Assembly (NCBI RefSeq): GCF_050948215.1
Contig: NC_135157.1
Coordinates: 2,294,001-2,358,000, forward strand
Reading direction: 5' to 3'
DNA: 64,000 nucleotides
From: Halictus rubicundus
Taxonomy: Eukaryota; Arthropoda; Insecta; Hymenoptera; Halictidae
This document shows positions 47,200-59,500 of this stretch, in pieces; positions within the stretch are counted from its first letter, which is position 1, and each line of letters opens with the position of its first letter. The notes beneath the pieces are model-generated. The model did not search any database and had not been told where the DNA came from. It was given only the letters and a program-made list of their open reading frames with translations. Made by a program: the position numbers and the translations under genes.

Positions 47200-48037
47200 A
47201 CAGGATGAGGCACTAACTATTGCCACCTACAATAACTCCGATGATAGTAGCAAAATAGTTTTCGAAACAAAAGATGCATAGGACAATAGGAGCTGTAACA
47301 TGGCGTTAATCTTTTTTTCCTACGTGAAGTCGCTTCAGAGATGTGAAGGTCACCTTTATTTTTTTAAATAGAATGCTATGTTTTGGTACTTGTTTGTTGA
47401 TAGGCGCTATTGAGACGAATCCAACGAGGTACACCATTATGGTCTTTCAAGGTCAGCAAAGGTCATTTATGACAAAGAAGGCGAAATAAACTTGCATTTA
47501 CAGAAGGTGTCCAAAGTGATTGCCATTCGTATCAATGGAATGTTGCAATCTTCTTATCACAGATTGAGTAGTATTTCTTATCACTTCGGCACTTATCGAA
47601 TTACATGCTGTAACAATTTATTGTACAAATGTACTCAATTGTACGACATGTAGGGTGGGAACGTTGAGGACATCTTTCAGAGTATTTACTAAACCTGGAA
47701 ACGCTTCTGGACAATATCGCAGGACATAAATATACATAAGAATGGTAAGATTAGGAGCCGTCACGAGATATAAAAACCTGATAAATTTTTTTGTCAAATG
47801 ACCTTTGCTGACCTTCAAAGACCATAATGGTGCACCTCGTTCGATTCGTCTGAATAGCCGCTATTAGAAAACAGGTACCAAAACACAGCATTCTATTTAA
47901 AAAAACAAAGGTAACCTTCACATCTCTGAAGCGACTCCACCTAGGAAAAAAGATTAACGACATATTACATAAACTTTTCTGTTACTATCATACTTTCGTA
48001 GTAACTATAGGTGGCAATAGTTAGTGCTTCATCCTGT
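47200..48037. mobile_element. Foldback element with about 260-bp inverted repeats (838 bp)
   Basis: The left arm (47,200 to about 47,480) starts ACAGGATGAGGCACTAACTA. The right arm (about 47,783-48,037) is its inverse, starting ACAGGATGAAGCACTAACTA. Shared internal words include GTCGCTTCAGAGATGTGAAG, TTTAAATAGAATGCT and CCATTATGGTCTTT. The 300-bp spacer has no transposase. Confidence 0.88.
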
Positions 48038-48048
48038 CTATTATATTA

Positions 48049-48250
48049 GGTCGTCCCATAAGTTCGTGCCGTGTATATGTTTATATTATTCACCATTGAA
48101 AAGTATTTTAATGAAACACCGCAGAAATTTTATAGTGACGATATTTGGTCTTTACCAAAAAGGTCAGAAGAGGTTGTGGAATGAAAGGGTGATTACATAT
48201 TTTATTTTTAGAATTTAAATGGTACAAGAGTAAACTAAAAAAAAAAGTAA
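48049..48250 (+). pseudogene. Internally deleted mariner remnant
   Basis: A mariner terminal repeat (TTAGGTCGTCCCATAAGTTC, after a TA) is followed within 60 bp by the transposase C-terminus in one frame: YFNETPQKFYSDDIWSLPKR, then SEEVVE, a stop and KGDYIF. This matches the usual mariner tail with most of the element deleted. Confidence 0.7.
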
Positions 48251-48400
48251 AATAAAAATTGCATGAGCTCTATATGTTTTGAAAAGTATTTTGTTTACTT
48301 TTGTCATGATTCCGGTCCTTCTGCTGATTAAAAACAAGAAAATGGGAAAGTATATTGAGCAAAATAAATTAAAAATCTGGATTATGTTACATTGTATTAT
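48251..48400. other. AT-rich unique sequence
   Basis: Nothing recognised; the far mariner end is not visible. Confidence 0.3.
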
Positions 48401-48910
48401 AAACGTGTAAATTTCCCGAACCGGTCCGAACCCGAAATTATGAGCACACCTAAAAATTGTAGGATCGCGAATCGGGGAATCCGTGATGCTCGAGCACAGT
48501 TCGAAGCAATCGGCCGTCGCGTCGTCCGTCGCCTTGGTTCGTGCTCTTGGAATGCGATTTGCATCGGATCACCGGCACAAAGCACGGCAAATATTTGTCA
48601 CGATTGTTTCTGAATCTGTGTGAAGGCGATTTCCGATCTTCGGTCGGAAAAGTGTCCACAAACCGGGTCGGTGGCGCGTGCGCGAGCGACGCTCGGCGTA
48701 CGGCGTGGCGGCGCGACGCCAGGCGTCGTCAGTAGCGCGGCGTGCGCCGTCACACTCGCACGTTCCTCTCTCAGACCCGGCGCAATTCCCATGTAGTGCG
48801 CGTCGACGCACGTTCTCCTCAGAAATCGTCGCGTCCTCGTCACTTCTTTTGCTCGTTCGATTGAAAACCAAAACGAGAAACGGCGAGAAAAAATTTTCAC
48901 TCGACCGAAA

Positions 48911-48933
48911 ATGTCCGTGGAACACGTCAAGAA
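48911..48933 (+). CDS. Candidate first coding exon 1a
   Basis: ATG in good context (CCGAAAATG) opens MSVEHVK and reaches a strong donor GTGAGG at 48,934 in phase 2. Upstream is a long CpG-rich stretch with TCAGT and TCACACT initiator-like words, typical of a 5' leader. No downstream exon is identified. Without transcripts this is a splice-and-start pattern only. Confidence 0.28.
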
Positions 48934-49552
48934 GTGAGGGTGCCACGCGCGTGGATCGAGAAAAGCGCAGCGTGATAGCACAGCCGCTGGGAAAATTGAT
49001 CGACAAACGGTGCGCGACCGCGGGGAGACAAACAAAGGACGATAAACGTCGGCTACCTTTCCAGCGGGATTTTTTCCGGTTTCTGCGGAATTGAATACGC
49101 GGGACACGCGTCGGAATAAATCGCGATAAATCGCCGGTCCGTGCGCTCTGTCCACCCGGTTCCTCTGCCGCACGTGTCCCGCGGAACGTGCTTCCCCGTT
49201 TTAATCGTCTCGGCTTATTACAAGTTTATCAACGGATCGATCGCTTCGAAACCTTGCGATGATCGCGGACAAGTCACCTAACCGGCTCCGATTGGACGGG
49301 TCGCTCCGGTACGCGGTTCCGATCCTCGCTCACCTGCGTTGACGATCTTCCTTCTTACTCGCGATTCGACGATATGATTCAATCTCCCACGGGCTTCCAT
49401 CGACGCTTCCCGTTGTTCGATGGTTTATTACGTCGCTCCTGATCGATGCCTGTTGGACAGCCGCTCTACAAGAGCTGTGAGAAAGTGTTGTGAGAGTATA
49501 GTGAAGTTTACCCCGTGTCCGGGGCTGCTGAGATCATCTAGCTCGGAGCGAT

Positions 49553-49590
49553 ATGGCGACTGGACAGCAGGAGGGCAAGGAATCTCCCAG
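49553..49590 (+). CDS. Candidate first coding exon 1b
   Basis: ATG opens MATGQQEGKESP and ends CCCAG before donor GTATAC at 49,591, in phase 2, the same phase as the candidate 620 bp upstream. Two starts in one CpG-rich block with matching phase would suit alternative first exons of a plus-strand gene. The product is not recognised and no further exon is found within the window. Confidence 0.3.
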
Positions 49591-49650
49591 GTATACCCGA
49601 TACAATTTCATCGACTCGCTGTTCTTTATTTTCGATCTTCGTGAGACGGT

Positions 49651-51440
49651 ATTGCGTTGTCCTCCGTAGAGATACAGGAAGTTTTTCAAGAATCGCTGTG
49701 TTAGCTGATTTTCAGTCCTGAAACGTGATGGTTGTCTGAATTGATCTTTTATGTGCTGTGTGCTGGCTCGAAGTATAGACGTATCCTTCGATCTGACAAA
49801 TGGTATCACTTATAATTTGTGCTCCGATACTTGTCTCTTTGGTTATCAAGTTGAATGGTAAATTTCTCTTTTGTGTATTAGATTGCCGCATACGAAATGT
49901 CTGTCTGTTTTGATCGAGAAATACTATGTCTATAGGTTTATTACGTGTATGTCACCTTAAGATATACAACTAATCTTTAAGGTGCTATCTTCAGTTTCTA
50001 TTTAGATATTTTATTTGTAAATAAAATTTATTTCAATGTCGATACGAATGTGATTATATTCTTTTTATGAGTGGAAACATAAACACATTCACGATTAATT
50101 ATGAATTTAATTTGAGCAGATTTAATATGACATATTCGATATGCTTGTTTGCCTAACGCTAATATGCTCACACACAAAATTATGTGATCTAGGCAACCGA
50201 GTTGCGTGACACAATGGTATACTCGTATCCCTATTAGGAACCGCTAAATGTCGCAAAGCGTAAGAGAGCTAGTGGCACGACCATCATCGCGTTTCTTGTT
50301 AACGTGGAATTAACTTGTATGCTAGTTTTCAGAAAAATTGTTCTATCTTAATAACTATAACGTTCGGCTACTGCCGGTGATAATTTTCACCAGGCTTGCT
50401 ATCCAAAATTTACAAATTATAGTTTTTTTCCATGCGTCAACAAAAATTCTGCGACTTTAAATCTGTGCTAAAAAGATAGATATATTAAACAAATTCAGCA
50501 CGTGGCAGAACTTAATAACAGAGAACGAATTTGCAGAATGTTGTGATGCGGCGATAAAACAATTCATACCAGTGTACCATCAGCAGTTCCTAATCGCTGA
50601 AATTCACATGACGCCACAATGGTATTAGCGGTCGTGATAGTGTTAAACAATAGAGACTCGCAACTGCATCGCGAAATGCCTCAGCGATAGACGGTCTCGT
50701 TGCACAAGTTTCGGTTAACAATAATAAATACCCGTCATCGTTCCGCTTCAAAGTATCGCCGCCAACAGTTCCCGAACTCATTACTGTCATTGCGTTCATC
50801 ATTATCCGATTGATACGTATACAGAGACTGTTTTTATAAAGCTGGAAATTTTCTTGCTAATTGATTAACGAAAAGTAACACCGGCTCGGATTTCCACTCT
50901 CAGTGTGCTTATTTATGGTATCTGACGTGGGCTGGTAATTATATCTGATTTCCATTTGAGATACAATGTTATTCGAAACACATTCTATTTACCGAAATTC
51001 TATTAATAAGACTTTCAATGGCTGTGGTGTATGAAAAAGCAGCCGAAAAATCTCTTTTCAAATAACGATCCCAAATGTAATTCGAGGTATTTTGTTAATT
51101 CGCGGTTGAACTCGCTGTAGCTATTGAAACAGTTTATTCAGAAATTCATAATTGAGAATGAAAGATTGTTGAAAACTGTTCATCAACCGCTGATAAATAA
51201 CGTAGTCGGCGGATCTGAATACATTTATGGCATAATTTCGAGTTGAGTGGTTCAGTACCAATCATAATCGTATCAGCCAGATGTGAAAAAGTTTTTCCGA
51301 GGAAAACTACTTTAAAGTTTGACGTACTGTTTATCTAAGTAAGTGTCAAATACTAAGCTTTAGAAGTCAGTCCCGTTGGAAGTATTATAGATTGGTTAGA
51401 AACAAGAAAATTGGCTCCGTAAACTTACTTTATACGGAAT
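49651..51440. other. AT-rich unique sequence, no gene seen
   Basis: If the candidate first exons are real this is intron. No repeat or RNA gene was recognised. Confidence 0.3.
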
Positions 51441-52020
51441 ATTTGATATGTCAATTTTTACTTTTCTAACATCTTCTGTTTCTGAGATATAGATATCCCT
51501 ATAAAAAAATTCAACTTCCCTTTTGATTTCGATTTTCGGAAAATGATAAAAAGCATTTGTCTTTATTCGTAAAGAAAAATCTAAATACCAATTATCGCGT
51601 CTATAACATCTTCGGTTTTTGAGATATAGGTATCCTCATGAAAAAATTCATTCCTCTTTTTCACCTTGTTAGGAACGAAATTTGCAAAAATATTTATTGA
51701 GGCTACTACAAGTCATGAATAATTAAAAATATCCAAAAATGATGAGATTTCGATGAAACTTTGTGCACGTATATAACTTACATAGATCTACAAAGTGCAC
51801 GTGTTAAATTTTCATTACAGGCATGGATAAACTTGTTATAAATCGTGACCTTATTTTTTTTCTTCGAAATTCCGAGCAATATTACTTTCAAAAAAATTTT
51901 GTTTGCATATTATCTAGTAAAGTGATCCTAACGTCTCAACAAGACCCAACTCATTTTGTCGAATTTTTAAAAAGTTATTAGTTCTTAAAAGGTGTCCACT
52001 TAATTTTATCCCCGACTGTA
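51440..52020. mobile_element. Decayed Tc1-type element end with internal duplication
   Basis: The right end is the inverse of TACAGTCGGGGATAAAATTA followed by AGTGGACACC, which resembles a Tc1-like terminal repeat. Two diverged units near 51,463-51,515 and 51,602-51,655 share ACATCTTC, GTTT, GAGATATAG and TATCC. The left end is not recognisable. Confidence 0.45.
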
Positions 52021-52057
52021 TATTCAGCCTTGTTGCTCTTGTCTGGCGTTCAATGTG

Positions 52058-52490
52058 TTTACTCCTTACCCTACGATGCTCTTTACGGCTACAATGATTA
52101 GAGCTTCTTTATTCTCAATAGGTCTACGTTTACTTTAACACTAGGTTTACGGAGCACTAAAAATGACTATTTTACATTACTTTACAAAAATAACACGATT
52201 GTATCTATCAAAATTTGTGGCCATCTTTTTAATAATATATATCCAAAGAAATCAATTTATTAAATAATTCCTCATGGATGCATCTTTACAATCTCAATAT
52301 TCGCAAATTAAAAATATTAGAATCCGTCATTTTGGCGGGTCTCGTAAATCTAGTGTTAATGCTCAAATATTGCTTACAAAATAATAAAATTTTATTTTGT
52401 CCTAAAGAAAGGCATAACATTCATATTTAGTAGATTTTGTTCGAAATTTCCATAACGAATATCACTCGTTGTCATGTGGCATGGGGTTAA
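52058..52490 (-). mobile_element. TTAACCCCTTGCAC-family MITE, copy F, split by another MITE
   Basis: The left fragment (52,058-52,134: CTACAATGATTAGAGCTTCT) and right fragment (52,360-52,490: AATAAAATTTTATTTTG, TATTTAGTAGATTTTGTTCG, GGCATGGGGTTAA) line up with copies A and D. They are separated by the TTAA-bounded element at 52,135-52,359. Confidence 0.65.
52135..52359. mobile_element. TTAACACTAG-family MITE (225 bp), copy 2
   Basis: Left end TTAACACTAGGTTTACGGAG; inverse right end TTAACACTAGATTTACGAGA. GTCATTTTGGCGGGTC near the right end matches copy 1 at 28,325. It lies inside copy F, so it inserted later. Confidence 0.8.
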
Positions 52491-53301
52491 CGTTAGGGGT
52501 CCGGCGTTAGGTGACTTTCCGCAGGCCGCGAGTGAAATTCTGATCTTTGGATTCCTCCGCGCGTCCAATTACCGAGACATCGAGCGAATCTGTTGGATTA
52601 CGCGGCGTTTACACGGTCCCCGGCCAACGACCGATGCATTTTTCCCGAAATGCGTCAAAATTAAATGCCGGAGTGGTACGCGGCAACAGACGCGGCACGT
52701 ATGCAAACGCCACGGCATGGCATGGCACGGTGCTCGAATAAGGACGAGCGGAACGTGTGCGTTCGCGATCGACCGTGTGCAGTTGCAACTGCACATTGCA
52801 CACGCAGCGGTACCGGCCGGGCCGGGAGGCGCGGGACCCGCCGGAAATTGCAAACAAAACTTGAAATGCGCGCCGTCCCGCGTGTCTACCGGTCGACATA
52901 ATAACTGATTAAAAATACGCAAATTGCCGCGGCGCGACCGTTCGCTCGAATAACGCGACGCGGCCGTATCGGGAATCGACGCGCGATAAATCGTTCGCGA
53001 TTTCGACGCGGAGACACGCGGCCGCCATCGACGTGCAACGAATTCGCGATGGGTCGCCTGTGACCCGCTCTCTCAACCTCCCGGAACGCGAAGGCTAAAT
53101 ACGGTAGGGTGGAATTCGCGTGTAATCGAGGGTAACGTGAATGTTAAGCGCCACTGTATTATAGGAGGATTTAGGGTATCACAGTTCATTACTTTCTTTC
53201 GCGGAGAGATACCGGATGGTTATGAAGCGATCGAATTTATGGGAAGAGTTTCGGGGAAGTTTTACAACGGATCTATTGACCTGTCAAAGTAACTACGCCA
53301 C
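52491..53301. other. CpG-rich unique block, no gene supported
   Basis: Frames of 144 codons on plus and 117 on minus overlap at 52,474-52,922; they are arginine- and alanine-rich without domains. Confidence 0.3.
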
Positions 53302-53550
53302 TTAACCCCTTGCACTACAATTTATTTTATGGTTGCTGCGATTAAAACTGCTTTGCAGATCATTATTTTCTAGAAGAAGAAGAAGAAGACAATCTATATC
53401 TATTGTATGCCTATATCTTTTCCAATGGCTGTACATTAACAATAACAAAGTAGAATTTTTTGCATGGTTTATTGAAAATTAGAAACATTGTTGATTTTGT
53501 TCGAAACTTCCAACATGAGTTTGACTCAGTGTCATAGTGCAAGGGGTTAA
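53302..53550 (-). mobile_element. TTAACCCCTTGCAC-family MITE, copy D (249 bp)
   Basis: Both ends are intact: TTAACCCCTTGCACTACAAT, and the inverse of TTAACCCCTTGCACTATGAC. The interior carries an AAGAAG expansion (53,371-53,389). It is the best-preserved pair of ends in this family. Confidence 0.85.
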
Positions 53551-55010
53551 GGGGCTATTCTCGTTTTGAACCTACGGAAAATCATTTTCCTTGCACTTTC
53601 TTTAAGTATAAGCGTTCTTGAACATGTGCATAGGAGGATTTAACAGGGTATTTCTGTTTCTCTTTCCTTTCGATTAAGTCACATTCATATTTTGATTGTT
53701 TTTTTGTTGTAATTTTGATTATTTCTACTTCAGAAAAATAATTCGTATGCAAATTACCATAAATGTGTGTACAAAATAGTAATGCAAAAATTTAATGGTT
53801 TTTCTGAAAAATTTATGAAAATTCGTATGAATATTTTTAAAATATGACAAAAATATTTTTCATTTCGAAAGTAAGTAAAAGAATTGGAAAAAATCTTTTC
53901 TTATTTGCACATTCTTGTCTTCCATTTATTCACTATGATTCCTACTGCAAATAACGCAAATTTTGAAATATTGTTGATTTCCGCGAAATATTTTAAATTA
54001 TAATGCCATATTGTGCTTAAATGACTGCAAAATATAATACCCATCTCGTTCGGGAATAGTAAACTATACTGCTTCGGAACATGGCGAAATTACGTAAAGC
54101 GCTAGCTAACATTGCATTATAATAAACTCTAAAATTCATAGGTTAGGAAATAATACCTCGTCTGCATCGCTCATGTTTGATACAAATGAATGATTCATGC
54201 ATGATGCCGTGTATAGTGTACAAACATTATTCATACTCTAATAAAATGAATCCTCGATGAATGATAAATGAAGTATAAACAGAACGAAATTCGATAAAAC
54301 AAGGATCACATAAATTAAAAATTAAACATATAAACGCGATAAAATCCTTACGAAACAATCCGTTCTTTTTAAACTTGTATTTATTTAGAAAATATCCTGA
54401 TCTCGCGTTGTTTCTATCAGTCAGAACGAACCTAATTCAGCAACATCTTAAATCTTCTGCACTCGCCGTCAGCCGGCAAAACCGATTCGCATTTTCGCGA
54501 GAGCTTTCTTGTCGGCATCGATCGCTGGATACGAGTCCTCAGTCATAGAAAATATTGTTTGCAACAACGTCGGCCAATTCCATTAGATGGGGGCCGACGT
54601 CGAGTGACAGTTGCAAGGATTTATGCTGTCTGCGTCGGTGGCCGGAACTGTCGCGGCTCGGATACGTGTAAAAGGAATTGTCACAGGCTCGGTCACACAT
54701 CCGCCTTAATATTCTTCTTCCACATAAATTTGTCAAGGCGGATGGAATAAGTGCGCGAGCGCAAGACGTCGCGCATACCGCGCGTACGCGTTCGAGTGCC
54801 CTAAACATAGCTCCGGGGATGTTAATTCGATTCGCGGAAGGACCGGCGGCTGGGCTCGCAGTTTCATCGTCGCCGGGGCTTATGTGAACTTCCCGTTGCG
54901 ATAAATTAAAGGCATTACGTCGAGTCCGCGAGCATGATCGCCCCATGCGAGGGTTTGCTTGATCGCGACGGTAACAACAGAGCGAAGTGAACGATCCCAA
55001 TTTGTATAAT
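53551..55010. other. AT-rich then CpG-rich sequence, no gene supported
   Basis: 54,440-55,000 is CpG-rich and open for 153 codons on minus without a domain. The rest is plain AT-rich DNA. Confidence 0.3.
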
Positions 55011-55011
55011 A

Positions 55012-55125
55012 TTAGGTATGCCTAAACTCGGGGTAAACTCGTTATCTTATCTCAGTGATATCTAGCTTTTATTCATGAAGGAAGTGTACAAGACTATGTT
55101 CCGGAATATTCACATTTTCATGGTA
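55012..55125 (-). mobile_element. Mariner terminal fragment
   Basis: TTAGGTATGCCTAAACTCGG and the following GATATCTAGCTTTTATTCATG, GTACAAGACTATGTTCCGG and AATATTCAC match the end of the mariner at 11,025-11,110. Only this end is left. Confidence 0.6.
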
Positions 55126-56550
55126 GATTATTAAATTTTTTAACCCCTTCGATAGAATTGTAATGTTCCGCGGACGGAGGGACCTGAACAGATGAAAGCA
55201 TGGCGGCGTTTGGCGCGTTTTACCTGCGTCGCGTCGGCTACCTGGGTATGAAAACTGTTGTATTTAATGTGGTATAGAATATTTATATGTTTGTTCAATA
55301 TATTTGACAAAAGAATATAACTTTATATATAACTGGTGAATCCATAAGATGATTTGTGTTTACTTCTTAACGACTGCGGAGCGACTGCGGAATCGTGCCG
55401 GGTGTCGGTATTCCTAACCCCACTCTAACTACGGCGCTCATACTAGTACATATTACATGTTTGTCTATACGTGTAATTGCCTACGAAAACGGGTGTCTTG
55501 AAAATAACGTTGTTCGACGACTGTACAAAAGGGTACAGTTCTGCATTCCCGTGACTGAGAGGGGACCGGGCCGATGAATCGGGGCCGAGCGATTCGACGT
55601 GAAAAGGAAAATGACGACGGGAAGAAACATGGCGAAAAATCTGCGGGTCCGCGCGATATTGTGAGGCGTTCCCCGGCGCGGAATGCTCGGCCGGGAACTA
55701 TCTAAGTCGGCGCCGCTGTGGAATTTAATCTAAACATGAAGACGCGAGTAATCTCGGGTGTTCGCCGGATCGTGAAACACCGGGCAAACAAGTTTTCCTT
55801 TTCCGTGAGGAGAGAGCGACATGCGAGGCATCAACGATCTTCGTAATTTTCTCATCGACGACGGGGGTGACCCGTGACCCCCTCCTCTCCACAGGCCCCT
55901 GACTCCTTCGTCACAACTTATTACGATTCAGCGACACTCCCCCCGGCCGCGCACAAGAAGACTCCAATATTCCGGATATTGTACGAACCACGGCAACCGA
56001 TTATTTTTTCTTCTTCTCGACGTTCTTTTTTCCCTCCGCTTCTCTCTCTCTCTCTCTCTCTTTCTTCCTTTCTTTCTTTCTCTTCCTCTTCCACTTCCCC
56101 TCCCTCTCACTCTCACTCTCTCGCTTTCTCGCTCGCCCTGCCCTGCTGCTCGTCCGGTTATTACGAAACTCGCTTTCAACGGAGGCTGGTGGCACTACCT
56201 ATACGTGCCACGAGAGAAAAATGTCGGATGTATGCCCGTAGGGCTTTGTCATTTTCGTCGTGGGCTCTCTCACAGCTTTTCCGCGCTTTTCTGCGCGCCG
56301 CTTTCGCTCTCGGACGCCGACGGCGAAAACCCTCTTCCTTCCTGGCACGCCACCGGCAATGAAAATACGCGCTTCTTTATTTTTAACGCACGGTATATAT
56401 TGGCAAGCCCTTTGTGCGCCCACGTGCCCTGCGCGGCAGCAGCGTCTCGATCCTTCGCATCGCGAGGACGTCGAACGCAATTCCCTGGATTCGATTTCAC
56501 GCTGCCTCGGGGAGACAGGAACGCCTTATTAACGTTTAGATCGTACTTAC
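55126..56550. other. Unique sequence with a CpG-rich block, no gene supported
   Basis: A CT/TTC-rich tract runs through 56,010-56,115. Open frames of up to 203 codons overlap on both strands between 55,874 and 56,816 and look like chance frames. Confidence 0.3.
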
Positions 56551-56588
56551 CGTCGCGAGTGTCCGTAACCGCACGAGCATTCGTTCAT
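56551..56588 (-). CDS. Candidate first coding exon on the minus strand
   Basis: On the minus strand GCGAAAATG opens MNECSCGYGHSR and runs to the consensus donor GTAAGTA after 38 nt (phase 2). The start context and donor are both strong and the surrounding DNA is CpG-rich. No second exon is identified and the peptide is too short to assign. Confidence 0.25.
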
Positions 56589-59500
56589 TTTCGCCTCGCG
56601 TCGTCTCTAACTCGCTGTACTTGCACTCTACGTGCCCCCTATCGAAAGCGATACTCAAGAGAAATTCATATTACACGAGATAGGCTGATCTGTCCAGCGA
56701 ATGAACACACGAAAGGGTATTCTGGTTTTTCATTTTCAAGAAATTGTATTTTCGGCATTTTCTTCAAGTATAAGTGTTGTAGAAAGGATTTGTCTGAATT
56801 TGTAAAATTAATGTAGTTATAGGCATTTGAAGAAAACGTCATTGACAAATGATGATTGCAAACAATTGAGGGGATACCTGGGTACCCAGTTTCAATTTCT
56901 TTTTGTAACTTTTTGAATATTTTTATTGAAAAATAGCAAAATTGTTGTAGATTTTTTAAAAAAATAGTACTTGAGGGTTTGCTTTTGTTACATAAGAGCT
57001 GATGATGCTTTTGCGAGTTAAATATCGCGACAGATGCATCGGGTTAAAGTATATGTAGTCTACCGTAACAGGATAACACACAGATATGTGGATCATCAGA
57101 GCGTATGTATCAAAACCGGGTACATATATCCAGAAGCGTCGATAAATCATATTGTGAAACACGTTTCATATACCTTCCGACCTTTTAACTATGCTCGTGA
57201 TAACTGAAACCCATTCGTTACGATATTCGCTTCTCAGTTGCTAACGCATGGTTTCAATTTTGGAATAAGTAAAACAAAAAGTTGTCGGAACAACTCGCGA
57301 TATTAATTTCAGTGATTGCTGTACGAAATGTAACGTTGTATGTTTAATACTGCGTCGGCGCAGTGAAATTGTTAATTTATTATGCCGAATAAAATGCGCT
57401 CGACGTACATACGGGGGAGTTGCTAAAGGACTGGCTCCTAGATTGAACCGCCATGTATCATGGAAAAGAGAAATGTTTTTGGTGTTATCCGCGGTACTAA
57501 TTAACTATGAATTATAAATGGGTTTCGGCGTAGCCACGTATTTTAAAAAATAGAAATTTTCGCAATGTTGTACGTGGTATAAATTAACTATGAATTATGA
57601 ATTCGGAGCCACATTATGCGCCGTTCCATTTTTTCTGAATTTTACAAAGAAATTTCATTTTTAATTTCCAATATGATGACAGCTTACCGATTCATTTTCT
57701 CGTTGTATTATTTTCTTTATTATCGCGGCAACTTGATGGTAAGAAAAAAATAGAACTTTGAAAGGGGAGACATATAGACGTTAATTTAATAGTAAGATTA
57801 CCAAGATCACGTTCACACTAACGCTTGTGGTGATATTAGTAGAAAACATTTTTTATGTCTAGTTTACTTTAATGAAATTAAATGTTGCTTTACAAAATTT
57901 AAGCTTTAAGTACATACATTGAAGCTCCTAAGTTTTTCTCATAATTGATGGAATAACATTTCGTTTAATCCCTCAGTAACTAAAGCTATAGTAGCTATGT
58001 ATAATAGCGTAAAGGTTCAACATACGGGAAGTAGAAAATTCGTTTACGATCAGACAAGTTTCATAACCTCGACAATAAGAAATTGTAAGCAAAGATTCGT
58101 ACCGAGTTTTCAATTTTAATACTACAGAAGTTAATAAAATATGTAATTTTCTTCAACTTAAATATTGGTACAAGTAACCATGTATTGGATGCCACTATCT
58201 CGATAGTCGTAAATGAAAAATATTCTGGCGTCGTCGTTGGGACCACAAAAATGGGCGTCACGCGTAACGATCTCGAGTAGCGTAACAGGTTTCTCCTCGG
58301 CTCGAAAATCAATTCTTCACGGCAGTTTCCGGGACTTGTGTTGGACGAGGGCGAAGAAGGTTCCGTGGGAAGCAAAGAAGAAGGGTGGTGTAGCCGAAGT
58401 GGACAGGGTAGAAAGGAGTACGTGACGCTCGCGGACCGAGAGAATTTTGGTAACGAGCAAAGGGAACGGCGAATTTCATTGGCGAAACTCGTCATACGTG
58501 CGGTTTCACGCGAGTACCCGGTGGCCGTGGGCTTTGTACCCTTTGTCTGCTATTTATTTATCCCTGTCTAGCTGGCGGGGCTCGTCGCGAAGTTTTCCTT
58601 GCGGATGCGTCTCGTGTTTGTTCTACGCGCGTCGTCACTCCCTCCTTAAAGGATCCCGTTCATCCGTACGTACGGGCAAGTTTGCACAGCCCCCCCGATA
58701 CATTTTCCCTCCCTTTCCTCCGGGAGGAGCGGGCCGCCGCTCCCGACGCGGCGAAAGGAAAATAATAAATCTAATATTAATCCTATATTCCTGGCCGGCC
58801 CGTCCTTTGATGCTCGCACACAGGAGCCTTCTTTGCCCGTAGGAGGAGCCTCGAATTTTCTGCGAACGGTGCTCCGAGGGCCGCCCTCCACCAAATAGGG
58901 ATAGAAAACGCTGAATCTCATTTCGGGGAACGGGGGGGGGGTGGAGAGGCGGTCTGGTTGCTTCTTTTTCCCTTTTTCCGCCACGTTCGTTCCTCCTTTT
59001 TTGTTCCAAATTCCGGCGGACCACAGCTCCCGCCGCGCTCGGCTCGAATGAATTCTCGTTTTCTCGTTTTTTTTAAACCGTGTCGCCGCGAAGATCCGTC
59101 CGGTAACGTGTCACATAATACGTATTTCGACGGTCTTTTACCGGGCGGTTTGTGACTAACGAACGATTCTTCGGCGGCAGAAAGGATAGTGTCTCGTCAG
59201 CGTCAGCCTGAAAGGACGAGGAAAAGCTCGTCCGGAGGGCCCCGCCGCGAAAATTGCGCTTCCCTCGCACGCGCGAAGAAGCGAGACGGGGCCGGTTGTA
59301 ATTTGTTTTCAGCCGCCTCCTTTGCCTATTCCTTCTGTTTTCGCCGTTCCCCGTGTTCACTCGACCCGGGACTCGTGTCTCGTGCCTATTTTCGAGCGCC
59401 GACGAGCTAATGAAGCCGAACCGCCGCAATGGCCTCCATCGGCGACTATTTTCTCCATTGTAGTCGGCCGCCTCCGATTTCCAGATTTTGAAGGTGATGA

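Larger units (their letters stand above)
48400..49650 (+). promoter_or_regulatory. CpG-rich block, possible promoter region
   Basis: This is among the most CpG-dense unique sequences in the window. It holds the two candidate first exons and overlapping chance frames of 138-191 codons. The promoter assignment is inference. Confidence 0.3.

Noticed and set aside
48569..49173. Overlapping minus frames of 145 and 191 codons and a 138-codon plus frame
   Set aside because: Three mutually overlapping frames in one CpG-rich block, with arginine-rich products, fit chance better than coding.
56205..56816. 203-codon plus frame
   Set aside because: No domain, and it starts in serine/arginine-rich low-complexity sequence and ends in AT-rich DNA with a changed composition.
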